Positions 20,030 to 30,840 of a stretch of DNA of 64,000 bases are shown in pieces; within the stretch, counting starts at the first letter, position 1, and each line of letters starts with the position of its first letter. The notes under the pieces are model-generated. The model searched no databases. It had not been told where the DNA came from and was given only the letters and a program-made list of their open reading frames with translations. This DNA is from Euglena gracilis (Eukaryota > Euglenida > Euglenophyceae > Euglenales), in assembly GCA_039621445.1 (NCBI GenBank), contig CP154957.1, forward strand, positions 22,404,761 to 22,468,760, given 5' to 3'. A program made the position numbers and the translations under genes.

Positions 20030-20420
20030 CTAAGCAGGGACTCCTAACCCAGCGCAGCGACCAATCGCACAACAAACCGCCGGCGAGCAAGGCATGGCCT
20101 CACAATGGCAAAGTGCGGAGCCCAAGGTGTCCGCCGGGGAGCAAGGCATGGCCTCACAATGAAAAATTGCGGAGCCCTCCTTTATGGGTACCAACAAAAG
20201 ACGCCCGGCGCCTTCGGCTGGCCGCCTTCCGCCTTTGGCAGCAAAAAAATTTTTGGTCCAAAAACTGGTGCCACCACAAAAACGGGACGACGTTGGGGGG
20301 TCGACCCCTCCCCCCCCACCACCCTGGCTTTTTTAAAGAACGGGGGGGTCCCCCCCCACCCACCCACCCACTGGGGGGGGCCCCGGAGGGGGGACCCACT
20401 CAATTTTCCACAAAAGAAAA
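20030..20420. repeat. Direct repeat right of Gypsy-1A (partner 5949-6346)
   Basis: It contains about 100 bases of a DIRS-1 left end finishing AAGGTGT at 20130, then the older-repeat half CCGCCGGGGAGC onward, then the spacer with GGGGGGGTCCCCCCC. It ends where DIRS-2A begins. The DIRS-1 element to which the first 100 bases should belong is absent on this side. Confidence 0.85.
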
Positions 20421-20580
20421 TCGGACTCCCACGACAGAGGAAGGGGGAGGAAGGGACCAAGAGGGCGAAGCACAAGAAGATGGTGAGGTCCTGCTTTCCT
20501 TGCCGGCTGTTCTGTTATGGTGTGTTTGTGTGTGCGCGAGGGGTGCTTCTTACTGCGCCTTTGTTGCCGGAGTTGGCGAT
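20421..20580 (-). repeat. DIRS-2A right inverted repeat
   Basis: Terminal arm 20421-20487 plus a repeat body with the GCCGGAGTTGGC core shared with the DIRS-1 inverted repeats. Confidence 0.75.
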
Positions 20581-21787
20581 GATGAGGCCTCCTCCGACAC
20601 CTTGGCGAAGCTGAACCGTCGTGGCCCCGCCCCCCCCCCCCCTCTCCCATGTTTGCTTGGTGGCCCCCCCCCTCGATGGGGATGGTTGTCTCTCTTTGTG
20701 TTTCTGGGTGGGTGGTTGGGGTTGCTTGGTCAGGGGTCTTCTTTCTGGTTGGGATGTCTTTCTTTTTCTGCTGATTTTTTGGGTGGGGGGGGTTGGGCTC
20801 ACCATCTTCTTGTGCTTCGCCCTCTTGGTCCCTTCCTCCCCCTTCCTCTGTCGTGGGAGTCCGAGACCATTCGGGCTCCGCACTTCGAGATGGTGAGGTA
20901 CTGTGCACCCCCCTTTGGGCCATAATATTCTGAATTTTTGAAACGACACCGAGTCGTAAATAATGAGCTTGGAAGGCCCCAAAATTTTTCCACTGACCCA
21001 TTTGCTGGACTTCTTCCACTTGCAAACCAGCATTTTTCCACCATAAAACCCCAGCTCCTCTGGTGCTGTGGGGTTTCCAGTGGGTGGTGTCCACCCCCCC
21101 CTCTTGCAGAATTTCTCTGGTTAGGGAATTCACTCTTTCTGCTGTCAAAGGTCTTTTTCCATCCAAAGACCATAACAAATTATTTTTGTGCCCAATCATG
21201 TGGGCTGTCCTTTCCACATATTCTTTCAATAAATGCCAGGGGCTTATGAGGGGGGTGTGTGGCAAAGACAAAACTTCCTCCCATCTGGGGAATTGCCACC
21301 CTTTCCTTTGCAATAAAATGAAAATTTTTTCTCCCACGAAACTGATTTTTCGCTGTGTCCTGGCTAAATCAACCCCCCTGTGGAGGGCCAACAGCCTCCA
21401 ACAGACGATGAGTCTGTTTCTGAGCTCCTTTACAGATAGGTCTGAGAGGGGTTTGGATTTCCTGATGATGTTTTCTAAGAAATCAGTGGGGTCCCAAAAA
21501 TGGGCATACTTGCAGACATTGGAATTCCATTTCCTTTTCAATGGAGACAAAAGAGGGGAAAACCTCAATGACCCAAATCCTGGGAGTAATAAAACTGCTG
21601 CATATGCATTTCGTGTAGTGTTGAGGCTGTGGACAGCGAGATCAAGGATGGCCTCAGCCATCCTGTGGACTGTGCAGTCCTGCAGGGGCACCCCTTTGTG
21701 CAACAATTGGCCCACCAATGTCCTGAATGCCGAGTCATATCTCTTGACATTTCCCAGATTTTTTATGTAAGTGTCGATACTGGACAT
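20421..21787 (-). CDS. DIRS-2A tyrosine recombinase
   Basis: The start is chosen as the ATG at 21785-21787 (MSSIDTYIKNLGNVKRY), which overlaps the end of the upstream RT frame by 25 bases, a common DIRS arrangement. An early basic segment (CWRLLALHRGVDLAR) may give the first catalytic Arg. Box II is HSTR (21059-21070) and the nucleophile Tyr lies in QAHYLRLG (20960-20962). The frame stays open through the internal complementary region and right repeat, so no true stop is seen inside the element. The recombinase core ends near 20900. Confidence 0.78.
20798..20898 (-). repeat. DIRS-2A internal complementary region
   Basis: Bases 20798-20864 are the perfect complement of the right end. Bases 20866-20898 should be the complement of the element's missing left end, so they predict that end to begin ACCATTCGGGCTCCGCACTT. 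Confidence 0.8.
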
Positions 21788-23460
21788 CGAAACTTCCTGG
21801 GATTGTAATATTTGCCTGACACAATCAAGCAGGCCAAATTCCACCTTGGGGGGGGCATCTCCTCCCCCCAGCAGTTGGTGAACAGACCCCACTGGGGGGG
21901 TACCAGTAAAACTTTGCTGCCTGGCTGCCTGATTGACATTAATTGGCGCCACCATGATGTCGAAGCCCAGCGGGGTACGATCAACAGACAATGCAGGTCT
22001 GGGTTTACCATTAACCTCTGAACCCACTGGGGAATGATGCTCCAGGGGGGGTTTGCATAAACTGGGGGGAGGTCCCTCAAGTCTGCCCTCAAGGCATCCA
22101 CCAGCAAAGCCCCTTGGTGGGGGTATCGACAAACAAACTTGTGGAATTTTCTGTTGCTGGGTGTGCAAAACATATCCACCTCTGGGGTTATGTCCTTCCT
22201 GAAAAAATGAAGAATTTGGTGAAAGATGTTTGGGTTTAGGGTATAATCCCCTGGGTCCTTTTGCTCCCTGGTCAGGGAGTCTGCCAATTGCTCCTTTGTG
22301 GGAACCCAGACCACCTGCAAATTGATTTGCTTTTCTTGGCAATGATACAGCAGGGGTTTTAAAATAGAATTGAGGTAGGGCTTTTTGCCTCCCCACTTTG
22401 TTAAATAACTCACAGCCACCTGGCTGTCGACATGAAGCACAATTGTTTGCTTTGGCTTGGCCAGTGCTTTTACAGTTTCCACTGCAGCTTGCAACTCTTT
22501 TTGGTTGATATGAAGGACATGCAGGTCCCTCCAAAAATCCTGCACCTTTTGGCCTGATTCCTTGTCCAGCCCCCCCCATTGCCAGGTGCTGCTGTCTGAA
22601 AAGAGTTCCTGAGAGGCCTTGGATTGAAATGCCCTGCCAACCCCTGGCTGTAAAAACGTTTTTAACTCCACAATTTGATCTTTGACTCCCTGAGGAATGG
22701 TCAGGGTGTGGTCCCAACCCCATTTGGTGTGCAAATCCACCATTTTGCAAAGTTGATCTGTCAGAATTCTGAGAAATGGCATGGAGACTAAATAGCTTCT
22801 GACCTGCCCCACAATGGAGCTGAGTTTTCTGCAGCTCATTTTTTGTGCTGTGAGCACCTTGCCTAGCTCCTTTCTCAAGGATTTTAATTTTTCCTGAGGA
22901 ATCTCCAGTTGGCCTTTTTTCAAATTGATCCACTGGCCCAAATGCTTTATTTCCTGAGTGGGCTCCAAACAGGATTTGGGGAGGTTTAATCTGAAACCTG
23001 CCAGTAAAAGGTCCTGTTGCATTTCAACAAAATATTAAGCTTCTGTCTGTTTGCTGGGGGCTAACAGCAAAATGTCGTCGAGGTAGATGAAAACCACCTT
23101 TCCCTCCTTTCTCCATTTCCTTTCCCAGACTCTCATGAGAGCCATAAATTTCTGTGGCAGGCTGCTTATACCAAAGCATGCAGCTTGAAACTGCCAAGTT
23201 TCCCCCCCCACCTGCATACAAACATGTTTTTCCAGGCTGCTGTGCAGTTTTAAGTGGAAATAAGCATCTTTCAGATCTATTTTTCCACAGAACCAACCTT
23301 TTCTTAGATATGGGAAGATGTTTCCCATGTGTTCCAATCTGAACTTCTGGGGGGTGAAATGGAGATTTAACTGTCGACAATCTGAAATCAGTCTTTCTTT
23401 GGTCTTTTCCCCTTCTTTTTTGGAAATGATGAAATAAGGGGACAAAAGTTTTGCCTCCTG
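21763..23460 (-). CDS. DIRS-2A RT, RNase H and methyltransferase-like protein, N-terminus in gap
   Basis: RT shows the acidic core KIDLKDAYFHLKL and YLDD (23074-23085). RNase H shows FSDSSTWQWGG and the LHVDSQVAVSYLTKWG motif. After RNase H comes EVDMFCTPSNRKF and then VYANPPWSIIP, an NPPW box like motif IV of N6-adenine methyltransferases, at the position where DIRS elements are known to carry such a domain. From about 23022 to the stop at 21763 the frame is continuous, better than copy B, which has one extra C near 61705. Just before that, at 23020-23045, this copy is garbled relative to copy B. Confidence 0.82.
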
Positions 23461-23473
23461 NNNNNNNNNNNNN
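23461..23473. other. Assembly gap (13 N)
   Basis: Left of it is DIRS-2A RT; right of it is the 3' part of Gypsy-2. Copy B continues the DIRS-2 RT across this point, so unknown sequence is missing or the join is wrong. ORFs spanning the Ns are artefacts. Confidence 0.98.
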
Positions 23474-23537
23474 GTGATACCACATTCCGCGCGGACTGTA
23501 TGGGGTCGTAATACGGCCCCAAGCCAGTCTTTCCAGG

Positions 23538-24240
23538 TCATCCCGTGGTCTTCGGGTGGCCATTGTGGCAGGCACCAGCGACCGTTTCGGTCCGGGTTGT
23601 GAACAGGCGGAAAAATATCTTTTCCCTGTCCGCTGTCTCCCAGAGGTAAGGTAATCTTACCCCTGCCTCCTCAGCAGCGAGGCGTATCGCCCCACTGTCG
23701 ATCTGCCACCCACGGGCCATTCCCGTGTGGCGGTAGTCGTCAAGCTTGAGGTTGGAGTATTTGAAAAAGTCCTTGTACTTTTTGTGCAAGGTGGAGTATT
23801 CCTCCAGTGGCTTCTGGGCACTTGCCACGATTGTGCGAACTGCGCCTTCCGCAGTTTGCCAGAAGGTACCTCGAAGGCAACTGACGCAGAGTACCGGTAC
23901 ATTCGTACCGTCTCGCTCGGTGTAGCTAAAATTGTGCTTGTGGGTCCAACTGTCCACGCACTTGGCGCATACCAAGGCGGCACAGTTGGGGATGTATACA
24001 TCCTTGTGGAACGATTTCCGATCCACAGGGTTGCACACATGTAGGAGGAGTAATCCCAGGTCAGGTGCACTGTTATACATCTTGTGGCGTACAGTGCAAA
24101 TCCACACAAAACGGTTTTCCGTTGTTCTGTCGATGAGGAATTACTCACCGAAGTATTGGGCCAAAACACGGGGGGATCTGGAATTGTAATAATTCCAGGT
24201 GACGTTCTGGTCAAAGGATCATTTTCGGCAGAACAGTGGC
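23538..24240 (-). pseudogene. Gypsy-2 downstream region, Cys/His-rich C-terminal part
   Basis: Unrecognised. The clearest frame (189 codons from 24107) contains ICTVRHKMYNS, LLHVCNPVDRKSFH, NCAALVCAKCVDSW and VLCVSCLRG: at least four Cys pairs and His residues that could bind zinc. A sequence ending NRWIEPLFCRK in another frame just upstream seems to join it, so it is probably the C-terminus of the same long protein as the next entry. It is not a standard CCHC knuckle. No DNA or metabolic enzyme family is recognised. Confidence 0.4.
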
Positions 24241-24304
24241 TCAATCCACCGGTTGAGGCATTGATTTGTCCTCAGTTTGTGGTCGATCATCATGTACCTG
24301 TTTT

Positions 24305-27120
24305 TCAGGTCATGAGTCTCAGGATCATCCTGATTGATCGCGTTCCAGTCGATGACAACTTCGTCTTCCGAAGGTGTCTCGTCTGTTGAGGCGCGGGATT
24401 TTCCCTGCCCCTTTGACGGAGGTTTCGGCTGTGAGGTTTTCCCATAGCCGGATGATGCGACGTGCGTGAATCCGTGTCCCGAGGTTGATCCCCGAGAAGG
24501 GGATGCAGCACTCTGGCCGCCAGCACCACCACCGCCTTTCGGTGGGGGCTGATCACCAGATTTCGGTGCGGGCTTACAAGGGGCGGCGCCCGGCTTTGTT
24601 TTTGCCGGGGCCTTCGGACTTCCGGTTTCCGGAGTATCCGAGGGCCGCCGTTCGGCGTCGCGCTTGCTTGCCAGGTGCGTGGTGGCGCTTGGGACGGGGG
24701 TCTTCTCCCCGAGGCCGAGCGTCGTTGACCTTCAGCAGGGGTTTCCCGAGCTGAGGGTCGTCCTACACGTTCCTTTGCGGCTTCCGTGGGTTTCCCAGGG
24801 ATAGCCGTGGGGGATGGTGTGGTTGCAGGCTTGGCCGGCGCACTTCGCGCCGGTTGAGCCTGTGGTGGAGGCATGGACGTCCCCTCGGCCTGTTTTTCAG
24901 GCGCCGGTGTCCGTGTGCTTTGACGCTTCGGTGCAGTGGCTGTGGAAATGTGCTGAGGTGCGGGTTCATCCCGTGCCTCAGGTGGCGCTACCGGTGCTGA
25001 TAAAGGTTCATCCCGTACTGGCACGGTTGGTGATGTCTCCACTGCCATTGTTGTCTGTTCGCCTTCCGTCCGTGTCGCTTCCGACACTGGCGGTGGTGCC
25101 GCCGTTGGGGGAGGTTCATCCTCCACCACGGCTGTAGTGTCAGGTATTTCTTCCACCTGCTGGGCAGTTTCCGCCGCAGCTGTGGAAGAACTGGCCGCAG
25201 TGCCACGTGGAGTGACAACCGCGATCAAGGACCGCAAACCACCAAGTACGCGTCCGCCAAGCGAGGTGCGCCGTTCAGGTCCTTCACCTGAAGTGGGCAC
25301 CTCCGCTGGCTCCTCTGTCGACGGGGTTTCCCCGGAAACAGGGAGCTTGAGGCGTAATACCTCAGGCGTGTGGGGTACCGTCTCCGGCGGGTTTTCCCGT
25401 CGAGGGGTCGGTACACCTGTCGTACTCAGTGAGGTGGGTGACTGTGGGACAGGTGTCCTTTCACCTGTCAGCGATCCTGGGCGCTTGGCAGTTTCTGCCA
25501 CAGTGTCCAGCATCACGACCGATGGGCTACGGGTTTCCCGTGCCGGAGGTTCTGCTGGCTGAGGTTCATCCTCGGCCATTGGGACCGTTTCTGCCTCCTC
25601 CTCCGCTTCCGGAGGGGTGTCATCTGTGTGGAGTTGTGCTGCAGTACGCGGGTCTTTTTCGCTCCTGTAGCACCCTTGTGCGTCTGACAGGCGGTAGAAG
25701 CTTATACTTTCACTCCTGTCAGAGTTGGGGTATGGGGGCGGCCACGACGCTCTCACCCAGCTTCCGGGTGGAGGTTGCGGCTCGTCCTCGTTGATCAGGC
25801 ACAGGTCTTCCCACTGCGATCGAAGGTTCCATCCCATACCCTGCTCTCCTGTGTCTTCCAGGAAAGAGGGCAAGGGGACCGCATACCGAGTGTGGCTTAC
25901 CTCGCGTGCTGCGAAGAAAGGTTCGAACTCCTTCCAGTACAGGATATCCCCGAACTGGGTGTCCAGGTGATCCCGGAGGCCGATTTCTGCCTGCTCCCAT
26001 TCCGGTCGCAGGTTCATCCTGCGTCGGTCTGGGTCATGAAGTCTGGCGTCCACCTCGGTGTATCCCCGAGGTAACCACTTCCTGTGGATATCCACATCAG
26101 TGGTCATCTGTTCCAGGAAATCAATGTAGACTTCCAGGACGTAGGTAATCCACGCCCTGTGCCAATACTGTTGTAGCAGAAATATTTTCTGCCGGTGCTG
26201 TTTCAGCACCTTCCGGTCTTGTGTTCCGACATGGGGATTCCGGCACTGATGCAGGAGGAATCTCCTGGTCGGCTGGCTGCCGGCATTCTCGGCAGTCGGA
26301 GGCGGTTTTCCGCGTTCTCCGAAACCCCAGAAGTCAACAATGTGAACTTCCTTGCAAAACTGGCATTTCACTTTGTACCGCTGGGGGTATGCGAGGTCGA
26401 CGTCCAGCACCTTGAACAGCGTGCCATACATGCTGTCCAAGAATATTTGGAGGTTGCGCGTGAACATTACTGCAGCCTGTGCCTGGAGTTTCTCCGGCAG
26501 GGGGTAATATTTCCACTGGATTCCCAGTGCTCCGACGGAATACATGTGGTTGAAGATTTCCTTCAACTGTGCGACGAACGTTTCGTCGTCAGGACATGTT
26601 CCCAAACAATCAGCATACGTCTGACCGTTTCGGTCGGTAAAGATGCCGAAGTTCTGGCAGGAGTATCCCAACCAGAACCACAGCACCCAGAAACCGGACA
26701 TCCGGTCCAGGACGACTTCATCCGAATGAGGGTATCCCTCAAACGCATGAAGTTCGGAACTGTAGAAAAATATTTTGCAGTGATCGTACATACGATTCTG
26801 CACCACTTCGAGCACCGCATCCGGTGGTCGGTGGATCACGTTGCTTGCGTGTGTAAACTGCAGGATATTTTCGTCGATTTTCGGCCAGATCTCCTGGAGG
26901 TAGGTGAATACCACAGCAACGTCATCATCCCTCGTTTTCGAAGGTTCGGCGGCTTTTCCGCCCTTGCCTGCTGGGGGTCCGGCAGATTTTCCGCCTTTGC
27001 CTGGAGCTGACCAGGCAGCTTTTCCGCCTTTTGCAGGTGGGGCTTTTCCACCTTTCTCCTGGCCTTTTCCTTTCCCCTTACCCTTGCCTTTACTTTTACC
27101 CTTACCCTTTGTGTTCGACA
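24305..27120 (-). pseudogene. Gypsy-2 downstream region, large unknown protein with KG-rich start
   Basis: Unrecognised. The real frame appears to begin upstream of any ATG with a Lys-Gly run (KGKGKSKGKGKGKG at about 27070-27118) and repeated GGKA units. It then enters a globular-looking domain of about 380 residues rich in aromatics (FWVLWFWLGYSCQNFGIF could be a buried or membrane helix; CQFCKEVH a Cys pair). After that comes a long Pro/Glu/Thr-rich disordered region. The last 110 codons are frameshifted; the alternative frame reads a sensible acidic stretch (ETPSEDEVVIDW). Same strand as pol, and no LTR lies between them. Confidence 0.45.
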
Positions 27121-27312
27121 GCCATTCGAATGTCGCCAGTAATCTGGGTTAATGTATTCCCAGTATTCTGGGTCTTCTGGTGTAAACACAGGGTAAGTTA
27201 CGGATTCCGTGCTTGGCGTTCGAGCAAATTCCTGCTCAGCGTCACCACGATTCGAGTAAACCGGTGCGATCGGGGATGGTCGGGTTTCCCGACGTGCCCG
27301 TTCTGCCGTCAC
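26836..27312 (-). pseudogene. Gypsy-2 downstream linker segment
   Basis: Short frame with PVFTPEDPEYWEYINPDYWRHS. The part before the Lys-rich region looks like real protein and connects by a frameshift near 27120 to the KG-rich start of the next segment. No function is recognised. Confidence 0.35.
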
Positions 27313-27423
27313 GTCCGGCGCTGGCGAAGCTTCTCCTCAGCGTCGACGTGCATCGCCGCGGGCGGATTTTCTGACCTCGGCGAGCGGCGCTGTGGCTGCG
27401 GCGTCAGCTTTTCCGGACCGCGG

Positions 27424-28443
27424 TCACGCTTGCTGGCGGCAGAGCTTGTTTGTCGTGCTGATGGCGCTTCCGCCACAGCAACGTCCTGCTGTCGAGCTGG
27501 TGTGACTTGATCGTGATGGAGCTGGGACTCCTGTGAGAGCCGACACAGCAACATCATACTGCTGGCGCTCTTCTCTCGTCATTTCCGCCCGGGCAGGGTA
27601 TCCCTGGCCAGCGGACACAGGGGGACGACGTGCGATTTGTCGTTGGATCGTCACAGCATATTCATACTGTTGACGCTCCTCCTCAGTCTCGAACGGCAGG
27701 CCAGTCCACGGGTTAACGGGTTCATCCCGTACCGGAGGGACTGCCGCCGCACGAGGCGCTGTCGCGGCTTCCCGCGAACGAGCGCTTCGGGCAGTTGCAG
27801 ACGTCGGGGGAGGGTTTCCTTCCACAGGACGTCGTGGCACAGGGTCAGGTATGGTTGGGTGGGGTTGAGGTGGATACACGTACTGATCCCGTGGCATTGG
27901 TGCCTCCTGGGGGTAATCCTCAGAGACGGTGTACTGAGACACATGCTCCTGCGCAGGATAATCCCGCCGGGGCATGCGCTCAGGGGATCGAAAAATACTT
28001 TCTTTTACGCGTGGGTGTTCACTCCGGACAGGTGCTTCCACTGTCTCTTCCTCGGGTAATCCGGGGGAGTGAGCACGAAAATGTGCGGTGTAAGTGCCAA
28101 CTGGTTGTACCTGCCGTGCTACCTGTGGCGAGACTTCCACGCCCAGGTCACGCATGGTAATGTCCGCCGCGAATCCCGACGTGTCCGGATCAGTGTAATA
28201 CACCAAACCGGTCATCGTCGCCTGGGCGCACATACACCACAGGGCTGGAGGGGTGTTCGCGATGGTCAAAATTTTACGGCAGTGGTCATCCCACAATGCC
28301 TGGGTGAGTTGGTCTGGTGCCGGGTTTGCGCTCATACGCATAACCCGGCTCATCGTCTCCGCCGTGCGGTGGATCATCACACCCGCGTACGGTGGGAGGC
28401 GACGAGAGCCTGATGGCTGAGACGGCCGCGCTTCCGCGGTCAT
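27424..28443 (-). CDS. Gypsy-2 downstream ORF, unknown
   Basis: A 339-codon frame with a true ATG at 28441-28443, only 92 bases after the integrase stop. This leaves no room for a 3' LTR between them. The N-terminal 130 residues look folded (LTQALWDDHCRKILTIANTP, LWCMCAQATMTGLVYY). The rest is Pro/Arg-rich with two similar EERQQYxxAV units. No family is recognised. Candidates are an extra retroelement ORF in the env position, or the Gag of a fused neighbouring element. Confidence 0.5.
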   Translation of the reverse strand: MTAEARPSQPSGSRRLPPYAGVMIHRTAETMSRVMRMSANPAPDQLTQALWDDHCRKILTIANTPPALWCMCAQATMTGLVYYTDPDTSGFAADITMRDLGVEVSPQVARQVQPVGTYTAHFRAHSPGLPEEETVEAPVRSEHPRVKESIFRSPERMPRRDYPAQEHVSQYTVSEDYPQEAPMPRDQYVYPPQPHPTIPDPVPRRPVEGNPPPTSATARSARSREAATAPRAAAVPPVRDEPVNPWTGLPFETEEERQQYEYAVTIQRQIARRPPVSAGQGYPARAEMTREERQQYDVAVSALTGVPAPSRSSHTSSTAGRCCGGSAISTTNKLCRQQA

Positions 28444-28534
28444 CGGGGTCTTCCTGCTACTGCTGCTGGCTTCAGGGTTTCACTGAGCCGCAGTCCGTGC
28501 AGGTGGCTGCGTACCGTATCGGTACGCATACTGG

Positions 28535-30840
28535 TCAGGTTGAGGGTGGCGACAGGTATGGTTTGAAGTCGTCCATATGAACGTCCTCAACACCATTCGG
28601 TAATGCGACCTTGTAACGCCCGCTGGTACCTAGTCTTTCTAGGATTTCACAGGGGCCGAGCCAGAGGGGGTCCAGTTTGGAAGACTGCATGCGAGTACGG
28701 CTATTCCGCACCCACACGCGGTCACCGGGACTATAAACCGGTGACTTGAAATTCTGCAAAAACGATTTCCGTTTAGTTGCATGAATATCAGTCACGCGCT
28801 TCTTGACTGCAGAACGTAGATTTTCTACTTCCGCAAACCAGGTCTCGCAACTGACACTCGTTCGGGCGGGTCTCTCCGAAGGGACATCCCCTATGGCCGG
28901 AGGGTCCCGTCCGAAAACTAATTTATAGGGGGAGTGTGGTAAAACCAACCCTGGTAAGGTATTGATATAAAACAAAGACCATGGTAGCACTGATATCCAG
29001 TTGTTGCGCGAGTCAGCCAGTGAAAGGCGAAGCATATTCACGACGGATTTCACGGCTGCTTCGGCTCTACCATTGCCTTTGGGTCGGTATATAATGGAAA
29101 AATGTTGCTCGATTCCGAGTAAACCGCACAAAGTGGTGAAAAACCTTAAATAAAACAAATGGTCTTGATCACTCACGATTTCATTCGGTAAACCCATTAA
29201 GCAAATGCATTTCTCCAAAAATATAGTTGCCAAACTTTGGGCAGTCAACCCTGACTTCTGGCATGGAATGGCTACAATGTACCCACTCAGCCTGCAGACG
29301 ACAACAAAAACGTAATCGTAAATTTTGTCGTCCGTTCCTTTGCACGGTTCTAATTCCAGAAAATCCATGCATTGGGATGTAAAAATGTCAGGGGTTACGG
29401 GGAAAAAGTCCATCGTACCAGGGGGGGTACCTCTGCGGGGTTTTACCGCTTGACAAATTTGACACCTTTGCGCTACTCGCAAACAGCGTGAGTAAAGCTC
29501 TTTCTCGCTCAGGGTTGTGCAATACCTGCGGCCCACCAACGAAAGAAGTTTGGGGGCCCCAGGGTGACCGTGGTTGTGATAGCACAAAATCACATCATCA
29601 ACCAGGTCCTGGGGGATACAATATTTGTGACCCGATTCATTGCGAAAAACCAACCGTAAAGGTGAAAGAGTGTAATTCTCCAGCACTTCGCCATTACGAA
29701 GTCTGGTGACTATGGTTTCATACACCGGATCACGACTATAATCGCGAAAGAACAGTGGGGAAGGGGACTCCGTGCGCGTAATACGCCGGGGTCCGGACGT
29801 GCTTCCACGTCGGCGCCTTCCACGCACTGGTGCGACAGGGAATAGTTGTGAAACGGGAAAAGAATCCAAAAGATTGTCCGCAGCGTCGTTTCGACGTCCG
29901 TATTCGTCAGCTTCCTGACTTCCATGAAAAGTCGCGTCTCCCTCATCCGGGTTCCCAGGGTAATACCAAGGGGCCCGACTGAGCGGATCCGCTACTGTTT
30001 GTGTGTGACTAGGGGTATAAATAACCACAAGGTTGAATTGACTCAAGAACTCAAGCCATCTGCATCGCCTTCCGACCGATGACATGGCCTTGTTCAAATC
30101 CTCGGTGTACCAGTGTTGTAGACTCTCATGGACGGTTTTAACGAGGATCTGGACGAGGCTGCTGGCAACCCAGCTTCGGAGTTTCTGGAGTATAAGCACG
30201 ATTGCATAGGTTTCCTTCTCGCGTATACTCCATTTGACGTGACCTTTTCCGTCGTCGCCCTGTAGCTTTCGGCTGAAGAAAGCCACAGGTCGGAGCTCAT
30301 TCGCTGCGTTTTGCTGGCTAAGAACTCCGCCAACAGCGTAATCGCTGCTGTCGACTTCCAGGACATAAGGTTTGTACGGGTCCACGATTTCGAGGACAAC
30401 ATTCTCCAAGAGCAAAACCTTGATTTTCTCAAGGGCCTCGCGCATTTGGTCATCCCAAATGACTTTGGTGTTGTCAACAGCCCGGTTTTTGAGCTGCTTG
30501 GTGAGGGGCACCGCGATTTTCCCGAAGTCCCTCATATATATCGCGTAGTATTGGGCTAATCCCAAAAATCCTTTGAGGTGTGTAATTGTTTTGATTACCT
30601 CAGGGGTCCATTTCTTGATGGCTTCGAGTTTACTCGGAGCGGCTTTCCGCTGTCCATTGCTGAGGATGTGACCGCAAAATTTTATAAGTATCCGAAACAA
30701 ATGCATTTTCGCGCCTTTCGCTAAAAGCACATGTTTTTGAAAGGCGGTTAATACCGCGCAAACATGGTGGAAGTGTGTGACGAGGATATCCTCGCTCGAT
30801 TTTGCGATGGTGGTGGTGTTCCCACCAGCACATCATCAAT
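28535..30840 (-). CDS. Gypsy-2 RT end, RNase H and integrase
   Basis: Open frame of about 730 codons. It starts in the RT thumb/connection (KFCGHILSNGQRKAAPSKLEAI). RNase H shows LEVDSSDYAVGGVLSQ and REKETYAIVLILQ. Integrase has an HHCC-type start (CYHNHGHPG, CQICQAVK) and the D,D,E core in SQCMDFLEL, IVSDQDHLF and PKGNGRAEAAV. The C-terminus (DPLWLGPCEIL, GRYKVALPNGVEDVHMDDFKPY) lacks a chromodomain. It ends in TGA. It joins the RT ORF upstream through two frameshifts around the YIDD box. Confidence 0.85.

Larger units (their letters stand above)
20421..23460 (-). mobile_element. DIRS-2A: second DIRS family, 3' part, cut by a gap
   Basis: Minus-strand element distinct in sequence from DIRS-1 but with the same plan. 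The 3' end is at 20421. The 67-base arm 20421-20487 is perfectly complementary to 20798-20864 in the internal complementary region. Tyrosine recombinase and RT-RNase H-methyltransferase regions are present. The Gag part and left inverted repeat are missing because the sequence runs into the 13-N gap at 23461. Bases 23020-23460 differ from copy B more than the rest, typical of a low-quality contig end. Confidence 0.82.

Noticed and set aside
23024-23575. ORFs running across the gap at 23461-23473
   Set aside because: They contain Ns and join DIRS-2 RT to unrelated Gypsy-2 sequence.
23538-24107. Cys-rich protein as a RING or PHD finger
   Set aside because: The Cys/His spacing does not fit either pattern clearly and the frame is broken, so no family is named.
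28535-28700. A Gypsy-2 3' LTR right after integrase
   Set aside because: Only 92 bases separate the integrase stop from the next ATG, and no similarity to 37761-38167 is visible.
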